NCBI RefSeq assembly: GCF_038618305.1
Contig: NZ_CP152017.1
Span: forward strand, 845,501 to 909,500
DNA: 64,000 nt
Direction: 5' to 3'
Source of the DNA: Sporosarcina sp. FSL K6-2383
GTDB taxonomy: Bacteria > Bacillota > Bacilli > Bacillales_A > Planococcaceae
The translations under genes were made by a program, and so were the position numbers. Positions 41,419-49,772 of the stretch are shown piece by piece (the stretch's first letter is position 1; every line of letters starts with the position of its first letter). Under the pieces are notes generated by a model. The model made no database searches, was not told the DNA's origin, and saw only the letters and a program-made list of their open reading frames with translations.

Positions 41419-42651
41419 TTGTTTATTGCACTAGGATTCTTTTTATTCATGTCGTTTTTCCTATCTGGAAGTGAAACGGCGCTCACAGCAGTGAACAGGA
41501 TGAAGGTCCAGTTTCGCGCAGATCAGGGAGATGGGCAAGCAATTCGGCTACAGCAACTGATTTCGAAACCGGACCGTATGATTACAGCCATTTTAATCGG
41601 TAATAATATTGCCAATATTATGATGCCGACAATCGTGACGATGATTGCCATTGACAAAGGTTTGAGTGTCGGTATTTGGACAGGGGTCCTAACGGTCATT
41701 ATTATCGTTTTTGGTGAAGTGCTGCCGAAAACCATTGCTGCGACATTTGCTGACAATGTTGCTTATATCGTTGCACCGCCAATCACGCTATTCGTAAAAG
41801 TTCTAACACCACTGACTGCTACTCTGTCTTTATTCACAAATATTTTCATTCGCATCATTTCGAAGGGTGCTGTGACGGAAGCGAAGCTGACGAAGGATGA
41901 TGTAAAGTCGATGGTGGACATTGCTTCTATAGAGGGAACGTTTAAACAGGAGGAGTCAGATCGTTTGAAGGAAGTGCTCGATTTTCCTGGAAAGGATGTA
42001 TCTGATGTCCTTGAAACGCATCGAACGGACATTGTCGGCATATCAATACAGGCAACATATGAAGAAGTGCGGGGAACAATATTAGAACATTTCTATACAC
42101 GCTATCCAGTATATGAAGACAATATGGATACAATTGTGGGTATGTTTTATTCCAAAATGTTCATTGAATGGTCTATGAATCCTGATAAACAACTAGGTGA
42201 GCTAATTGACCGCAATCCACTATATGTTGTGCAGTCTGCCAGTGTCGAGAAAGTGTTCAAGCTGATGCTTGCAAAGAAAAAACATATGGCAATTGTGTTG
42301 GACGAATATGGCGGGACGCTTGGTATTGTGACACATGAAGATATTATCGAAGAGATGATTGGTCAGGATATTGAGGATGAAACGGATATTGATGAAGAAG
42401 TATTAGTCTATGAACAAACGGTGAATAAGTTAGTTTGTCATGGACGGCTCGAGATTATTGAAGCGATGGAGCTGCTCGGTATCGAATTGCCGACCGATCA
42501 TGATACGCTCGGTGGGTTGGTTTTACAAGAGTTGGGCCATGTACCTGAGCCGGGTGAGCGATTCACATATGGCCATCTGCTTTTTGAAATCGAGAAAATG
42601 GAACGAAGTCGAATTATCCGAATGACGATTACAATTCGGGAAGATGAATAA
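41419..42651 (+). CDS. CNNM (DUF21) - CBS - CorC/HlyC-domain membrane protein
   Basis: A 410-residue protein: four-helix DUF21/CNNM domain (about 1-175, with FLSGSETALTAVNRMK and ILIGNNIANIMM), a CBS pair (about 195-320, KHMAIVLDEYGGTLGIVT) and a C-terminal CorC_HlyC domain (about 340-410, DTLGGLVLQELGHVPEPGE). The family (CorC, MpfA, CNNM) is linked to magnesium efflux; older annotations call it hemolysin. TTG 41419 has GGAGGAAG six bases upstream. Followed by a terminator. Confidence 0.9.
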   Translation: MFIALGFFLFMSFFLSGSETALTAVNRMKVQFRADQGDGQAIRLQQLISKPDRMITAILIGNNIANIMMPTIVTMIAIDKGLSVGIWTGVLTVIIIVFGEVLPKTIAATFADNVAYIVAPPITLFVKVLTPLTATLSLFTNIFIRIISKGAVTEAKLTKDDVKSMVDIASIEGTFKQEESDRLKEVLDFPGKDVSDVLETHRTDIVGISIQATYEEVRGTILEHFYTRYPVYEDNMDTIVGMFYSKMFIEWSMNPDKQLGELIDRNPLYVVQSASVEKVFKLMLAKKKHMAIVLDEYGGTLGIVTHEDIIEEMIGQDIEDETDIDEEVLVYEQTVNKLVCHGRLEIIEAMELLGIELPTDHDTLGGLVLQELGHVPEPGERFTYGHLLFEIEKMERSRIIRMTITIREDE

Positions 42652-42657
42652 AATAGG

Positions 42658-42698
42658 AATCCCTGTCGCTAGCTCATTATCTAGTTACAGGGATTTTC
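42658..42698 (+). terminator. Intrinsic terminator
   Basis: AATCCCTGT pairs with ACAGGGATT around a 20-base loop that has its own CTAG palindromes, followed by TTTC. Confidence 0.8.
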
Positions 42699-42724
42699 TT
42701 GTAGATACGCAATGTTCACCTAGC

Positions 42725-42761
42725 CTTACAAGTTTGTAAGTAAACTGAAAGAGAATACAAT
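42725..42761 (+). promoter_or_regulatory. Promoter with overlapping palindrome before the sigma-factor gene
   Basis: CTTACAA-GT-TTGTAAG (42725-42740) is a perfect inverted repeat whose right half contains the -35 TTGTAA; after a 16-bp spacer comes TACAAT (42756-42761). A repressor binding the palindrome would block the -35. Confidence 0.5.
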
Positions 42762-42823
42762 GGTTTGAAATGTTGAGATTGGCGATAATAGGGACAACAG
42801 ATAGAAGACGGAGGCGTTACCCT

Positions 42824-43369
42824 ATGAAAATAAATCTTAACGAGTTGTATGAAGAATATGGTCGATACATATATCATCTATGCCTTAAATTAACACGTAA
42901 TAAAGAAGAGGCAGAGGATCTGATGCAGGATGTCTGGTTGAAGGTTGTTCGCTATAGCGAGCGAATGGACAGTGTCGATCATATGAAAGCATGGCTGACG
43001 ACAATTTGCATGAATACGTTCCGCGATCGTTATCGCAAAGATGTGAGAAGAAGTAAGCATGTTCTGAATCAACCAGATACACTCGATGTGCCAATTCTTG
43101 ATCTTGTACCGAGTGATAGTTTAACACCGGCGGAAATGCTGGAGCAAAATGATATTCAATCACTTGTTCAACAAAAAATCGGTGAGCTCGACGCTATTTA
43201 TAGAAAAACCATCGAGTATTTCTATGTCCATCAATATTCGCTTATTGAAATTGCTGAAGCGATGAAAGTATCCATTGGAACGGTAAAGTCCCGTTTATTC
43301 CGCGCTAAGAAATATTTGAAAGAGCTAATGATGGAAGATAATGCAGTACGTGAATACGTGATTGCGTAA
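42824..43369 (+). CDS. ECF-type RNA polymerase sigma factor
   Basis: A 181-residue sigma-70 protein: region 2 (YGRYIYHLCLKLTRNKEEAE, then DLMQDVWLKVVRYSERM and the DNA-melting part RDRYRKDVRR) and region 4 (YSLIEIAEAMKVSIGTVKSR). ATG 42824 follows GGAGGCG. No anti-sigma gene lies next to it: the following gene is on the other strand beyond a terminator and a repeat. The signal and regulon are unknown; the promoter at 42725 looks sigma-A-like. Confidence 0.9.
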   Translation: MKINLNELYEEYGRYIYHLCLKLTRNKEEAEDLMQDVWLKVVRYSERMDSVDHMKAWLTTICMNTFRDRYRKDVRRSKHVLNQPDTLDVPILDLVPSDSLTPAEMLEQNDIQSLVQQKIGELDAIYRKTIEYFYVHQYSLIEIAEAMKVSIGTVKSRLFRAKKYLKELMMEDNAVREYVIA

Positions 43370-43398
43370 AAGCACAGCCGACTTGAGGCTGTGCTTTC
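43368..43398 (+). terminator. Terminator after the sigma-factor gene
   Basis: AAAGCACAGCC-GACTTGA-GGCTGTGCTTT, overlapping the stop codon. A second perfect hairpin, AAGGCTATCC-TCA-GGATAGCCTT, follows at 43484-43506. Confidence 0.85.
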
Positions 43399-43513
43399 TG
43401 TTTGGAGATTGTAAGGTAGCTCAGTTCTTCGAATAGGTAGCCCAGTTTCCCTGGGGTTGCATAATTCACTTATATAACAACAAAAGGCTATCCTCAGGAT
43501 AGCCTTCAACTTT

Positions 43514-43640
43514 ATTCAGCAGGATCCAAATACCTGCTGAATGAAGTTGAGCCTCCGGCGGATGTCACAGATTTTGAGAGGAGTTAATTGAGCAAGCTCA
43601 ATTCAAAATCCGGACGCAAATACGCCAAGGCGTATTTGAT
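43514..43640 (+). repeat. Intergenic stem-loop repeat, copy R4
   Basis: Short module A hairpin TTCAGCAGG/CCTGCTGAA (43514-43541), then GCCTCCGGCGGATGTCAC, AGATTTTGA..TTGAGCAAGCTCAA..TCAAAATC and CAAATACGCC-AA-GGCGTATTTG. Ends exactly at the stop of the convergent small gene. Confidence 0.78.
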
Positions 43641-43826
43641 TTATTCAAATTCCGCAAGCTGCTTATTCAATTCTGCTAATTTTTCTTCCATAGTAGCAAG
43701 ACGTATCTCCGCTTTTTTGACGAAACTATTGTTCCCTGTCGATTCTAGTTTCTCAATATCACCTTGTAGATTGATATAATCCATTTTAAGTTCAACAATC
43801 GCATTTTCTACTTGCCGTTTATTCAT
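43641..43826 (-). CDS. Small coiled-coil protein, SE1832-like
   Basis: A 61-residue, highly charged helical protein (MNKRQVENAIVELKMDYINL; ends KLAELNKQLAEFE), with heptad spacing typical of a coiled coil. It resembles the small SE1832 family of Firmicutes, of unknown function. GCGAGGTG precedes ATG 43826. It lies 24 bp downstream of the PseG-like gene's stop on the same strand side by side, but is upstream-independent. Confidence 0.75.
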   Translation of the reverse strand: MNKRQVENAIVELKMDYINLQGDIEKLESTGNNSFVKKAEIRLATMEEKLAELNKQLAEFE

Positions 43827-43850
43827 AGGGAAACACCTCGCAATTTTCCC

Positions 43851-44918
43851 CTAGTGTAGCATATTTAACGTTTCTTTTCCTGCGGGTCGCTTCGGGTACT
43901 CGAGGTAGTAGCGAATTGCTTCGCAGACGGCATCCTTACCATCACCAATGCCGAGCGCAGTTTGTCGTGCAATGGCTTTTTTTCGTAGTGGTTCGTGTAG
44001 CAGTGGTTCCATGACAGCGTTTAGCAAGCTGGATTGTTTTATTTTCCGACCGAGACCAAGATGAATGAACCCATGCTGTTCTTTCGGAAAAGCGAGTCCA
44101 AGCTCAAAATCATTTTGTGCCAGAACGACGCAAGGAATACCCATCACCGCTACCTCATAGGGCATATAACCGGAAGCGCATAGAACGACGTCTGCATCTG
44201 CATATATTTCGGAAAAATGATGTGGGTGCTCCACTATAATTGTGTTACGTCTGCCAAGGGCCATCATGCGTAGTGTGCTTGTATCATGTGCATACTGTTT
44301 ACCGATGATAACAGTCACTTTCAGAGGAATTTGGAGCTGCATCATATGACGCAGGGCACGATACGTCAAATTACCAGCATCTTCATCGCCGAATGAAATC
44401 ACGAGATGAGGGAGAGGACCCGGTCTTTCTTTCCGAAGCCCGATTTGTTTCAGTGAAACGATCTCATCATCAGCCATGTAGCTCTCGATTCCAACGACAT
44501 AATGGTCAGGCACTTTATCATTGGAGTCAGCATACAATGTTTGGAATACAAGGTCAGCCGAATTACCACCGTCACCGAAATCATCGAAATGGATGATGGA
44601 AGGGACGAGCTCCCGAATTTGTTCTACTTCCTCGCGGAAAGTGGAGCCGCTATCGCGAATTAAAAGGTCGGGTTTCATTGCTGTAATTGCTTGTAAAAAG
44701 GCTGTGCTGTTCGCGATTGATAGTGTTCTAAATCCATCGGGAGCTGAAGGTGAGTCTGCTCCGCATAAAAATATGATATCTGCTTCATCAGCCAAATTAT
44801 GTGCAATCATAGCTGCCCTGCGTGCTGGGTATGTCCCTTTTCCTTCTGATTGGGAGAGGTAGATAGCGATTCTTTTCTTTTCTTGTCCGTCTATTGGAAT
44901 CACCCTTTCATGCAACAT
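43851..44918 (-). CDS. PseG-like GT-B fold protein (UDP-sugar hydrolase/glycosyltransferase family)
   Basis: A protein of about 355 residues. The N-terminal half has RIAIYLSQSEGKGTYPARRA, DLLIRDSGSTFREE and SIIHFDDFGDGG-SADLVFQ, analogous to the PseG segment in which a conserved Asp precedes the ADLV motif. The C-terminal half has VISFGDEDAGNLTYRAL, VIIGKQY and ADVVLCASGYMPYEVAVMGIPCVV, the MurG/PseG-type nucleotide-sugar site. It may act in nonulosonic acid or surface-sugar synthesis, but no other pse genes are here. Start ATG 44918 or 44930 (the latter abuts GAGGG). Confidence 0.7.
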   Translation of the reverse strand: MLHERVIPIDGQEKKRIAIYLSQSEGKGTYPARRAAMIAHNLADEADIIFLCGADSPSAPDGFRTLSIANSTAFLQAITAMKPDLLIRDSGSTFREEVEQIRELVPSIIHFDDFGDGGNSADLVFQTLYADSNDKVPDHYVVGIESYMADDEIVSLKQIGLRKERPGPLPHLVISFGDEDAGNLTYRALRHMMQLQIPLKVTVIIGKQYAHDTSTLRMMALGRRNTIIVEHPHHFSEIYADADVVLCASGYMPYEVAVMGIPCVVLAQNDFELGLAFPKEQHGFIHLGLGRKIKQSSLLNAVMEPLLHEPLRKKAIARQTALGIGDGKDAVCEAIRYYLEYPKRPAGKETLNMLH

Positions 44919-45052
44919 TGATAAACCCATCCCTCTACGGTATGTTATGGGAATCGTACATATGCGTATTCAGTAATGAATCCTCGACAATCTATCTAAA
45001 TCAGGTGGATTGAAACAGCCTTTATGGTAAACTAACATTATTTAAATTTATT

Positions 45053-45137
45053 CAACGGGATTAAACCCCACCAAATGAATGAAAAGCCTCTGGTGGACGC
45101 CATAAAGTTCGAATGTAATTACGCGGAGGTATAATTG
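45053..45137 (+). repeat. Degenerate intergenic repeat, copy R5
   Basis: AAGCCTCTGGTGGACGCCA aligns with GCCTCCGGCGGATGTCA, and AATTACGCGGAGGTATAATTGA with the terminal hairpin of R2. The middle stem is missing. The preceding AACGGG..ACCCCACC part recalls module A. It provides the GGAGGT before the antiporter gene. Confidence 0.5.
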
Positions 45138-45155
45138 AAGGGTAGGGTGATGCTA

Positions 45156-47081
45156 ATGTTTGATTCACTATTGTTTGATTTAATGCTAGTTGTGCTCATA
45201 GGGATATTATCGCAATGGGTGGCATGGCGGTTCCGGATGCCGGCAATTGTTGTGATGTCAGTAGCGGGGTTATTGGTAGGGCCAATCTTTGGTTTGATTA
45301 ACCCGCAAGAGAGTATGGGGGAGCTTTTTAGTCCGATTATTACGTTCGCGGTCGCGATTATTTTGTTCGAGGGCAGTTTGAATCTCGATTTTAAAGAAAT
45401 TAGAGGGTTTAGTAAACCAGTTGCGCGTATTGTTACAGTCGGTGCATTCATTGCGTGGATTGCGGGGTCTCTTGCAGCGCATTATTTAGCGGGTCTATCA
45501 TGGGCAGTTGCTTTTATTATTGGTGGTTTGTTTATTGTGACGGGTCCGACTGTTATTTTGCCGTTACTAAGGCAGGCGAAGCTGAAGCCGCGCCCGGCAG
45601 CCATTTTGAAATGGGAAGGGATTGTTGTCGATCCATTCGGTGCGCTTCTAGCGGTATTTGCTTTCGAGTTCATTAAATTTTTGAACAAGGAAGCGACATT
45701 GACGGCGTTGCTGTTATTCTTTGCCGCATCTGCTTTTGCAGTTGTTTTGGGGTGGGGTGTTGCGCGCATCGTTGGCAATGCATTTGAAAAAGGTGGCATC
45801 CCTGAATTTTTAAAAGCGCCAGTACTTTTTGCACTCGTCATTTTCACCTTCGTTTTTGCAGATGAAATTATGCATGAAACCGGGCTGCTTGCAGTTACGG
45901 CAATGGGGATGACGATGGCCAATATGCGTTTGACGACGTTGAATGACATCCGTCATTTTAAGGAAAATATATCTGTTCTGCTGATTTCGGGGATTTTTGT
46001 CATGTTGACGGCATCACTTAATCCAAAAGTGCTAATTGAAATTTTTAATCCACATATCATTTTGTATGTCTTAGCAATGCTGTTTATTGTGAGACCATTG
46101 TCGATTTGGATTTCAACAATGGGGACAGAGCTGAATAATCGTGAAAAGCATCTCATTGGATGGATTGCTCCACGGGGGATTGTTGCCCTTACGGTATCCG
46201 GCTATTTTGCGACAATTCTACTTGAAAATGGCTATAAGGATGCCGAACTATTAACAGCCTTAACGTTCGCGCTTGTATTCTCGACGGTTGTCCTGCATGG
46301 TTTCACAATTGGTTTTCTGGCCAAAAAGTTAAATCTTACGACGACGGATGAATCGGGTGTACTGATTGTAGGTGGCACTCGTTTTGCAGCTGAACTGGCA
46401 CAATCGGTAAAAGACACGGGAAATGAAGTGTTACTAATCGACCAATCATGGGCAGGCTTGTCATATGCTAGGAAACTGGGATTGAACAGTTTTGTGGGAG
46501 ATATTCTTTCTGAACAAGTCGAATACCATATCGATTTAACGCCGTATCGCTACATTCTTGCGATGACGAAAGCTGATATATATAATGCACATATTTGTGC
46601 GGATTTTGCGCCGGATATTGGAGGTGACTATTTATTCCAGACTGCATTTCAGGTGGATAATGATGTGGAGTCGTTTACAATTACTGGGGGTCAAATGCTG
46701 TTTTCACCTGCCATTTCAATCTATGAGTTGGAAGAGCGGATGAGTGCAGGGCATGTTATTCGAAAAACATTACTGACCAAGCAGTACAGCTACACACAAT
46801 ACTTACGCGAACGGGATGATAAATCAATCCTTCTTTATATTCTTAGGGCAGACGGTATGATTGAATTTTTCACGCCGGAAATTGAACGCAAGGCTTCCGC
46901 GGGCGATGCTGTAATTTCCCTAACCTCCCCCGCGAAAATAATTGAACGCGTAAAAGAAAGACTTGAGGAAGAAAACGGGGAAATGACGATTCGGTATGAG
47001 GAGATAGAAGAACAGTTTATGGGAGAGGACAGAATGGGGAAACCGATGATTCCAGGTGAAGCACCTCTTTCAGCAAAATGA
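45156..47081 (+). CDS. CPA1-type cation:proton antiporter with TrkA-like C-terminus
   Basis: About 641 residues. The first roughly 400 form a Na+/H+ exchanger domain with about 12 helices (FEGSLNLDF; TGPTVILPLLRQ; EGIVVDPFGALLAV with the ion-binding Asp; IAPRGIVALTVSGYFA). A Rossmann TrkA_N-like domain (about 405-520, SGVLIVGGTRFAAELA) and a TrkA_C-like tail follow, so activity is probably gated by nucleotide or by intracellular ions. Start uncertain among TTG 45135, ATG 45150 and ATG 45156; I prefer the last. Confidence 0.88.
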   Translation: MFDSLLFDLMLVVLIGILSQWVAWRFRMPAIVVMSVAGLLVGPIFGLINPQESMGELFSPIITFAVAIILFEGSLNLDFKEIRGFSKPVARIVTVGAFIAWIAGSLAAHYLAGLSWAVAFIIGGLFIVTGPTVILPLLRQAKLKPRPAAILKWEGIVVDPFGALLAVFAFEFIKFLNKEATLTALLLFFAASAFAVVLGWGVARIVGNAFEKGGIPEFLKAPVLFALVIFTFVFADEIMHETGLLAVTAMGMTMANMRLTTLNDIRHFKENISVLLISGIFVMLTASLNPKVLIEIFNPHIILYVLAMLFIVRPLSIWISTMGTELNNREKHLIGWIAPRGIVALTVSGYFATILLENGYKDAELLTALTFALVFSTVVLHGFTIGFLAKKLNLTTTDESGVLIVGGTRFAAELAQSVKDTGNEVLLIDQSWAGLSYARKLGLNSFVGDILSEQVEYHIDLTPYRYILAMTKADIYNAHICADFAPDIGGDYLFQTAFQVDNDVESFTITGGQMLFSPAISIYELEERMSAGHVIRKTLLTKQYSYTQYLRERDDKSILLYILRADGMIEFFTPEIERKASAGDAVISLTSPAKIIERVKERLEEENGEMTIRYEEIEEQFMGEDRMGKPMIPGEAPLSAK

Positions 47082-47095
47082 GTTCCAATAAGAAG

Positions 47096-47137
47096 TGGTT
47101 GTCTGAGCCGATGTATGGGTCGGCAACCATTATTTTT
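47096..47137 (+). terminator. Terminator after the antiporter
   Basis: TGGTTGTCTGA pairs with TCGGCAACCA (one bulge/mismatch), followed by TTATTTTT. Confidence 0.75.
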
Positions 47138-47179
47138 GGTACGATGGAGTAGGATTATTAGTTATTAGGAGGATTGTCA

Positions 47180-47746
47180 TTGAAAGTTTTGTTTGTGGAC
47201 GGGACCATTATCGGTAGCAAAACAGGTGCTGTTCTCGAAACGGTCAAAGGTTATATTGAAGAAACGGGTTGCGGCTATGAATTAGAGTACTTAAATTTTG
47301 CAGATTATACGCATCAAATTGTCGATGGTCGCCCTTTGGCTGAATATAACGATGATATGCAAAGGCTCGTTAAAAAATTTGAAGATGCAGATGGCTATAT
47401 ATTGGCATCGCCGATATTCCAGGGGTCGATTCCAGGTGTGTTGAAAAATGCGTTCGACATGCTACATCCGCACACGATGCGCTACAAACCCGTATCTATC
47501 GTTGCAAATGGCGGTACATATCAACATCATCTCGTTGTCGAAAACCAGCTAAAGCCCATTTTAGACTACTTCCGTTGCCTCGTAACTCCGAACTACGTCT
47601 ACACGCATATGAGCCATTTCGATAAAGACAACACGATTATCGATGATGATGTGCATAATCGTTTGCGAGAGCTTGCAAGAGTTTTCGTGAAATATGCTGA
47701 AATGAGTCAAGGTTTATCAAAAGATGTATTAGATGAAGAAAAATAA
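47180..47746 (+). CDS. NADPH-dependent FMN reductase family protein
   Basis: A 188-residue flavodoxin-fold protein: LFVDGTIIGSKTGAVLE (phosphate loop), DADGYILASPIFQGSIPGVLK (flavin-site loop), KPVSIVANGGTYQHH and LKPILDYFRCLVTPNYVYTH. The pattern is that of NAD(P)H:FMN reductases such as SsuE/azoreductase relatives. TTG 47180 lies seven bases after AGGAGG. Cytoplasmic; the electron acceptor is unknown. Single gene with terminators on both sides. Confidence 0.85.
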   Translation: MKVLFVDGTIIGSKTGAVLETVKGYIEETGCGYELEYLNFADYTHQIVDGRPLAEYNDDMQRLVKKFEDADGYILASPIFQGSIPGVLKNAFDMLHPHTMRYKPVSIVANGGTYQHHLVVENQLKPILDYFRCLVTPNYVYTHMSHFDKDNTIIDDDVHNRLRELARVFVKYAEMSQGLSKDVLDEEK

Positions 47747-47755
47747 GATATGAAT

Positions 47756-47803
47756 AAACCCCGCTCTCACACTGAGTAGAAAATAGTGTGAGAGCGGGGT
47801 TTT
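47756..47803. terminator. Strong terminator between convergent genes
   Basis: AAACCCCGCTCTCACACT and AGTGTGAGAGCGGGGTTT form a perfect 18-bp stem. It serves the flavin reductase gene and probably, on the other strand, the peptide/RRNPP operon. Confidence 0.9.
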
Positions 47804-47821
47804 GGTTTGCGCGAGTAGTGC

Positions 47822-47944
47822 TTACATCCAATCAGGTGCTACTGCGTGAGGAAGCCCAACCTCCTCTTCATCAGCAATATTAGTGTTGGGTCCATTAGCA
47901 ACAAGCCCGATTAACAATAGCATAACAATAAAAAGTTTTTTCAT
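47822..47944 (-). CDS. Putative secreted quorum-sensing propeptide of the RRNPP regulator
   Basis: ATG 47944 follows GGGAGATG, 16 bp after the stop of the RRNPP gene. It encodes 40 residues: a basic start and hydrophobic signal (MKKLFIVMLLLIGLVANG), an acidic middle (ADEEEVG) and the tail LPHAVAPDWM. Signal peptide plus short C-terminal tail directly behind an HTH-TPR receptor is the hallmark of Phr/NprX/PapR-type signals, processed outside and re-imported. The mature peptide is probably in the last 5-10 residues. Confidence 0.75.
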   Translation of the reverse strand: MKKLFIVMLLLIGLVANGPNTNIADEEEVGLPHAVAPDWM

Positions 47945-47960
47945 TTTAAAACATCTCCCT

Positions 47961-49223
47961 TTAACTATTTTTTGTAGCAAGTAAACATAATTTAGTAAGC
48001 TCATAGGCTTTTTTATATTGTTTCTTTTGGGCATAATACTCCGCTAACTCCACTGAAATATCTTTTAAAGACTTCCATTTCTTATTTTCGAAATAATAGT
48101 CAACGCACTCTTGTATCAATTTTACATAATCGGAGTCGCGGCTTTGTAATAAACATAGTTGACCTTCAATAACTTGTAAATGTATTTTATCTAGCGTAGA
48201 TTTACAAACATCTCGTGCTGATTCAATGACATTTAGTATCGTTTCAGTATCACCAATTTTAAGTAAGATAGTAAGTTTAGCTCGATAAGAAATAAATAGA
48301 GCACCGGGATTGTGGCTTTGCTTTAATAAAAGACATTTTTGGATTAACTCTAGTGCTTCATCGTACTGTTTTCTCACTGTATAGATAAGTGTAAGATTGT
48401 GTAAAAGTTTTAAATAAATTTCCCCGGGCTCATTATTTAAAATATGTAAACCTTTATGAATATAAAATTCTGCAAGCTCCAGATTATTTATTGATTTATA
48501 AAGTACAGCCATTAGATTATAGCAGTCGGCTGTCTTGTACCAATCATGTAAATCCAAGTATAACCTCTTTGACTCTTTAACAAATTCCAATGCAGAAGCA
48601 TAATGGTGAAGACGGAAATTAGCCAATGCGATATTAAAATTAAGTCGTGCCTCAATCAGGGGATTTTCATTTGATTTTAAAACGTTAATAAAAAATGGGA
48701 TACAAGGCTGATACTCAGCCTTCATATAATAGTATAATCCTGAAATATAATTATATAATTCTTGAATATGAGGGCTTAGATTATGTAATGTATCTTGGTC
48801 TACGTAAGGTGCAATTTTTTCTGTATAGCATTGCCCGAAGGCTTTAAGTTCTCTAGTTTTAAAAAGATTAAAGCAACGTAATAATTTAAAATGTAATTCC
48901 TGATGTAATGACTGAATATATGTGAAGCTTTTCTCATGGGCTTCACGAAAAGACAATGCCTCTTCCAAACGATCTTCATTCAAAATACTCTCATATTTCT
49001 TCAATAGAATTGCAAACTTTTTATCCTTCACATGTCCATTGGTTAAGTAGGCTGAAGGTACGGACAATCGCTTTGCTAATAATAGCAATATGTCCTCTGA
49101 AGGTGCAAAATGACCACCCTCAATATTACTGTAATGAGGGGCAGATGTGATCCCATGACTTAATGTAGCCTGTGTCATACCTTTTAAGTTGCGTAGCTCT
49201 TTCAATCTTGTACCGATATGCAA
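47961..49223 (-). CDS. RRNPP-family HTH-TPR quorum-sensing receptor/transcription factor
   Basis: A 420-residue protein: an N-terminal XRE-type HTH (residues about 5-60, RLKELRNLKGMTQATLSHGI) and then about 350 helical residues in TPR-like repeats (for example YNYISGLYYYMKAEYQPCIP, AEFYIHKGLHIL, YDEALELIQKCLLL, YAQKKQYKKAYELTKLCLL). This is the PlcR/NprR architecture, where a re-imported peptide binds the TPR groove and switches DNA binding. TTG 49223 follows AGGAG by seven bases. The adjacent propeptide gene supports the assignment. Target genes are not evident. Confidence 0.88.
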   Translation of the reverse strand: MHIGTRLKELRNLKGMTQATLSHGITSAPHYSNIEGGHFAPSEDILLLLAKRLSVPSAYLTNGHVKDKKFAILLKKYESILNEDRLEEALSFREAHEKSFTYIQSLHQELHFKLLRCFNLFKTRELKAFGQCYTEKIAPYVDQDTLHNLSPHIQELYNYISGLYYYMKAEYQPCIPFFINVLKSNENPLIEARLNFNIALANFRLHHYASALEFVKESKRLYLDLHDWYKTADCYNLMAVLYKSINNLELAEFYIHKGLHILNNEPGEIYLKLLHNLTLIYTVRKQYDEALELIQKCLLLKQSHNPGALFISYRAKLTILLKIGDTETILNVIESARDVCKSTLDKIHLQVIEGQLCLLQSRDSDYVKLIQECVDYYFENKKWKSLKDISVELAEYYAQKKQYKKAYELTKLCLLATKNS

Positions 49224-49512
49224 AGGAACACTCCTACTTTCTTCGATAAATCGGAGGAAGAAAAACAGGGATAAATTATTAACTTTAGTTCTAAATATTC
49301 CCTATAATTATCATAATATAGGTGTAATACGACCTAGTCAAGAGGAAAGAGAAAAGAAACAGGGTGGTGTACCTACGCATTTTATGAATAAAACAGGCTT
49401 AAATTGTTGTTTTTTATCGAACCTTTGTATTTTGACAAAGGTTGTCTTGATTTAGGGTCTTTAAATGAAGGAAATCAGCATAATATATAATATTTTTTTG
49501 TAATATTTAATC

Positions 49513-49549
49513 TGCTATAATTATGCTATATTAAGGGTGTTGTACAACA
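49513..49549 (+). promoter_or_regulatory. Extended -10 promoter with downstream palindrome
   Basis: TGCTATAAT (49513-49521) is a good extended -10. TGTTGTACAACA (49538-49549) is a perfect 12-bp palindrome at about +10, a possible operator. The -35 is not convincing. Confidence 0.4.
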
Positions 49550-49646
49550 AGCTATAAGTTAGGTCAGTTATGTAGGAAAACCCACTGAATGAAGAAATAT
49601 GAGTTGAGAGGGTGATGTTACTACTTATTATTCAATAATAATGTCT

Positions 49647-49691
49647 GCATGAGCCTTCCAGTGTTCGCTAACGGGAGGGCTTATGCTTTTT
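49647..49691 (+). terminator. Terminator upstream of topB
   Basis: GCATGAGCCTTCC pairs with GGGAGGGCTTATGC (small mismatches), followed by TTTTT. It lies 80 bp before topB with no gene just upstream, so it ends a short leader or small RNA. Confidence 0.7.
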
Positions 49692-49772
49692 GTCGTTTGA
49701 CAGAAGGTCCGGTGACGAGCAAATAACCTGGTTTTCCTATATAATTGTCATAGGAAGAAAGGGGATTTACCG

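Larger units (their letters stand above)
49224..49772. other. Long intergenic region between the RRNPP gene and topB
   Basis: About 550 bp without a convincing gene. It holds an extended -10 promoter and palindrome (49513-49549), very short ORFs with ribosome-site-like sequence (for example MKKYELRG at about 49590, overlapping a next ATG), and a terminator hairpin at 49647-49691. A short plus-strand transcript ending at that terminator is plausible. Confidence 0.5.

Noticed and set aside
45482..45949. 155-codon open frame antisense to the cation antiporter
   Set aside because: No ribosome site, no recognisable domain, and it lies entirely inside a well-supported gene; a coding shadow.
49360..49700. 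T-box or other amino-acid riboswitch upstream of topB (GGGTGGT sequence)
   Set aside because: The T-box core, specifier loop and antiterminator are absent; topB is not a T-box target.
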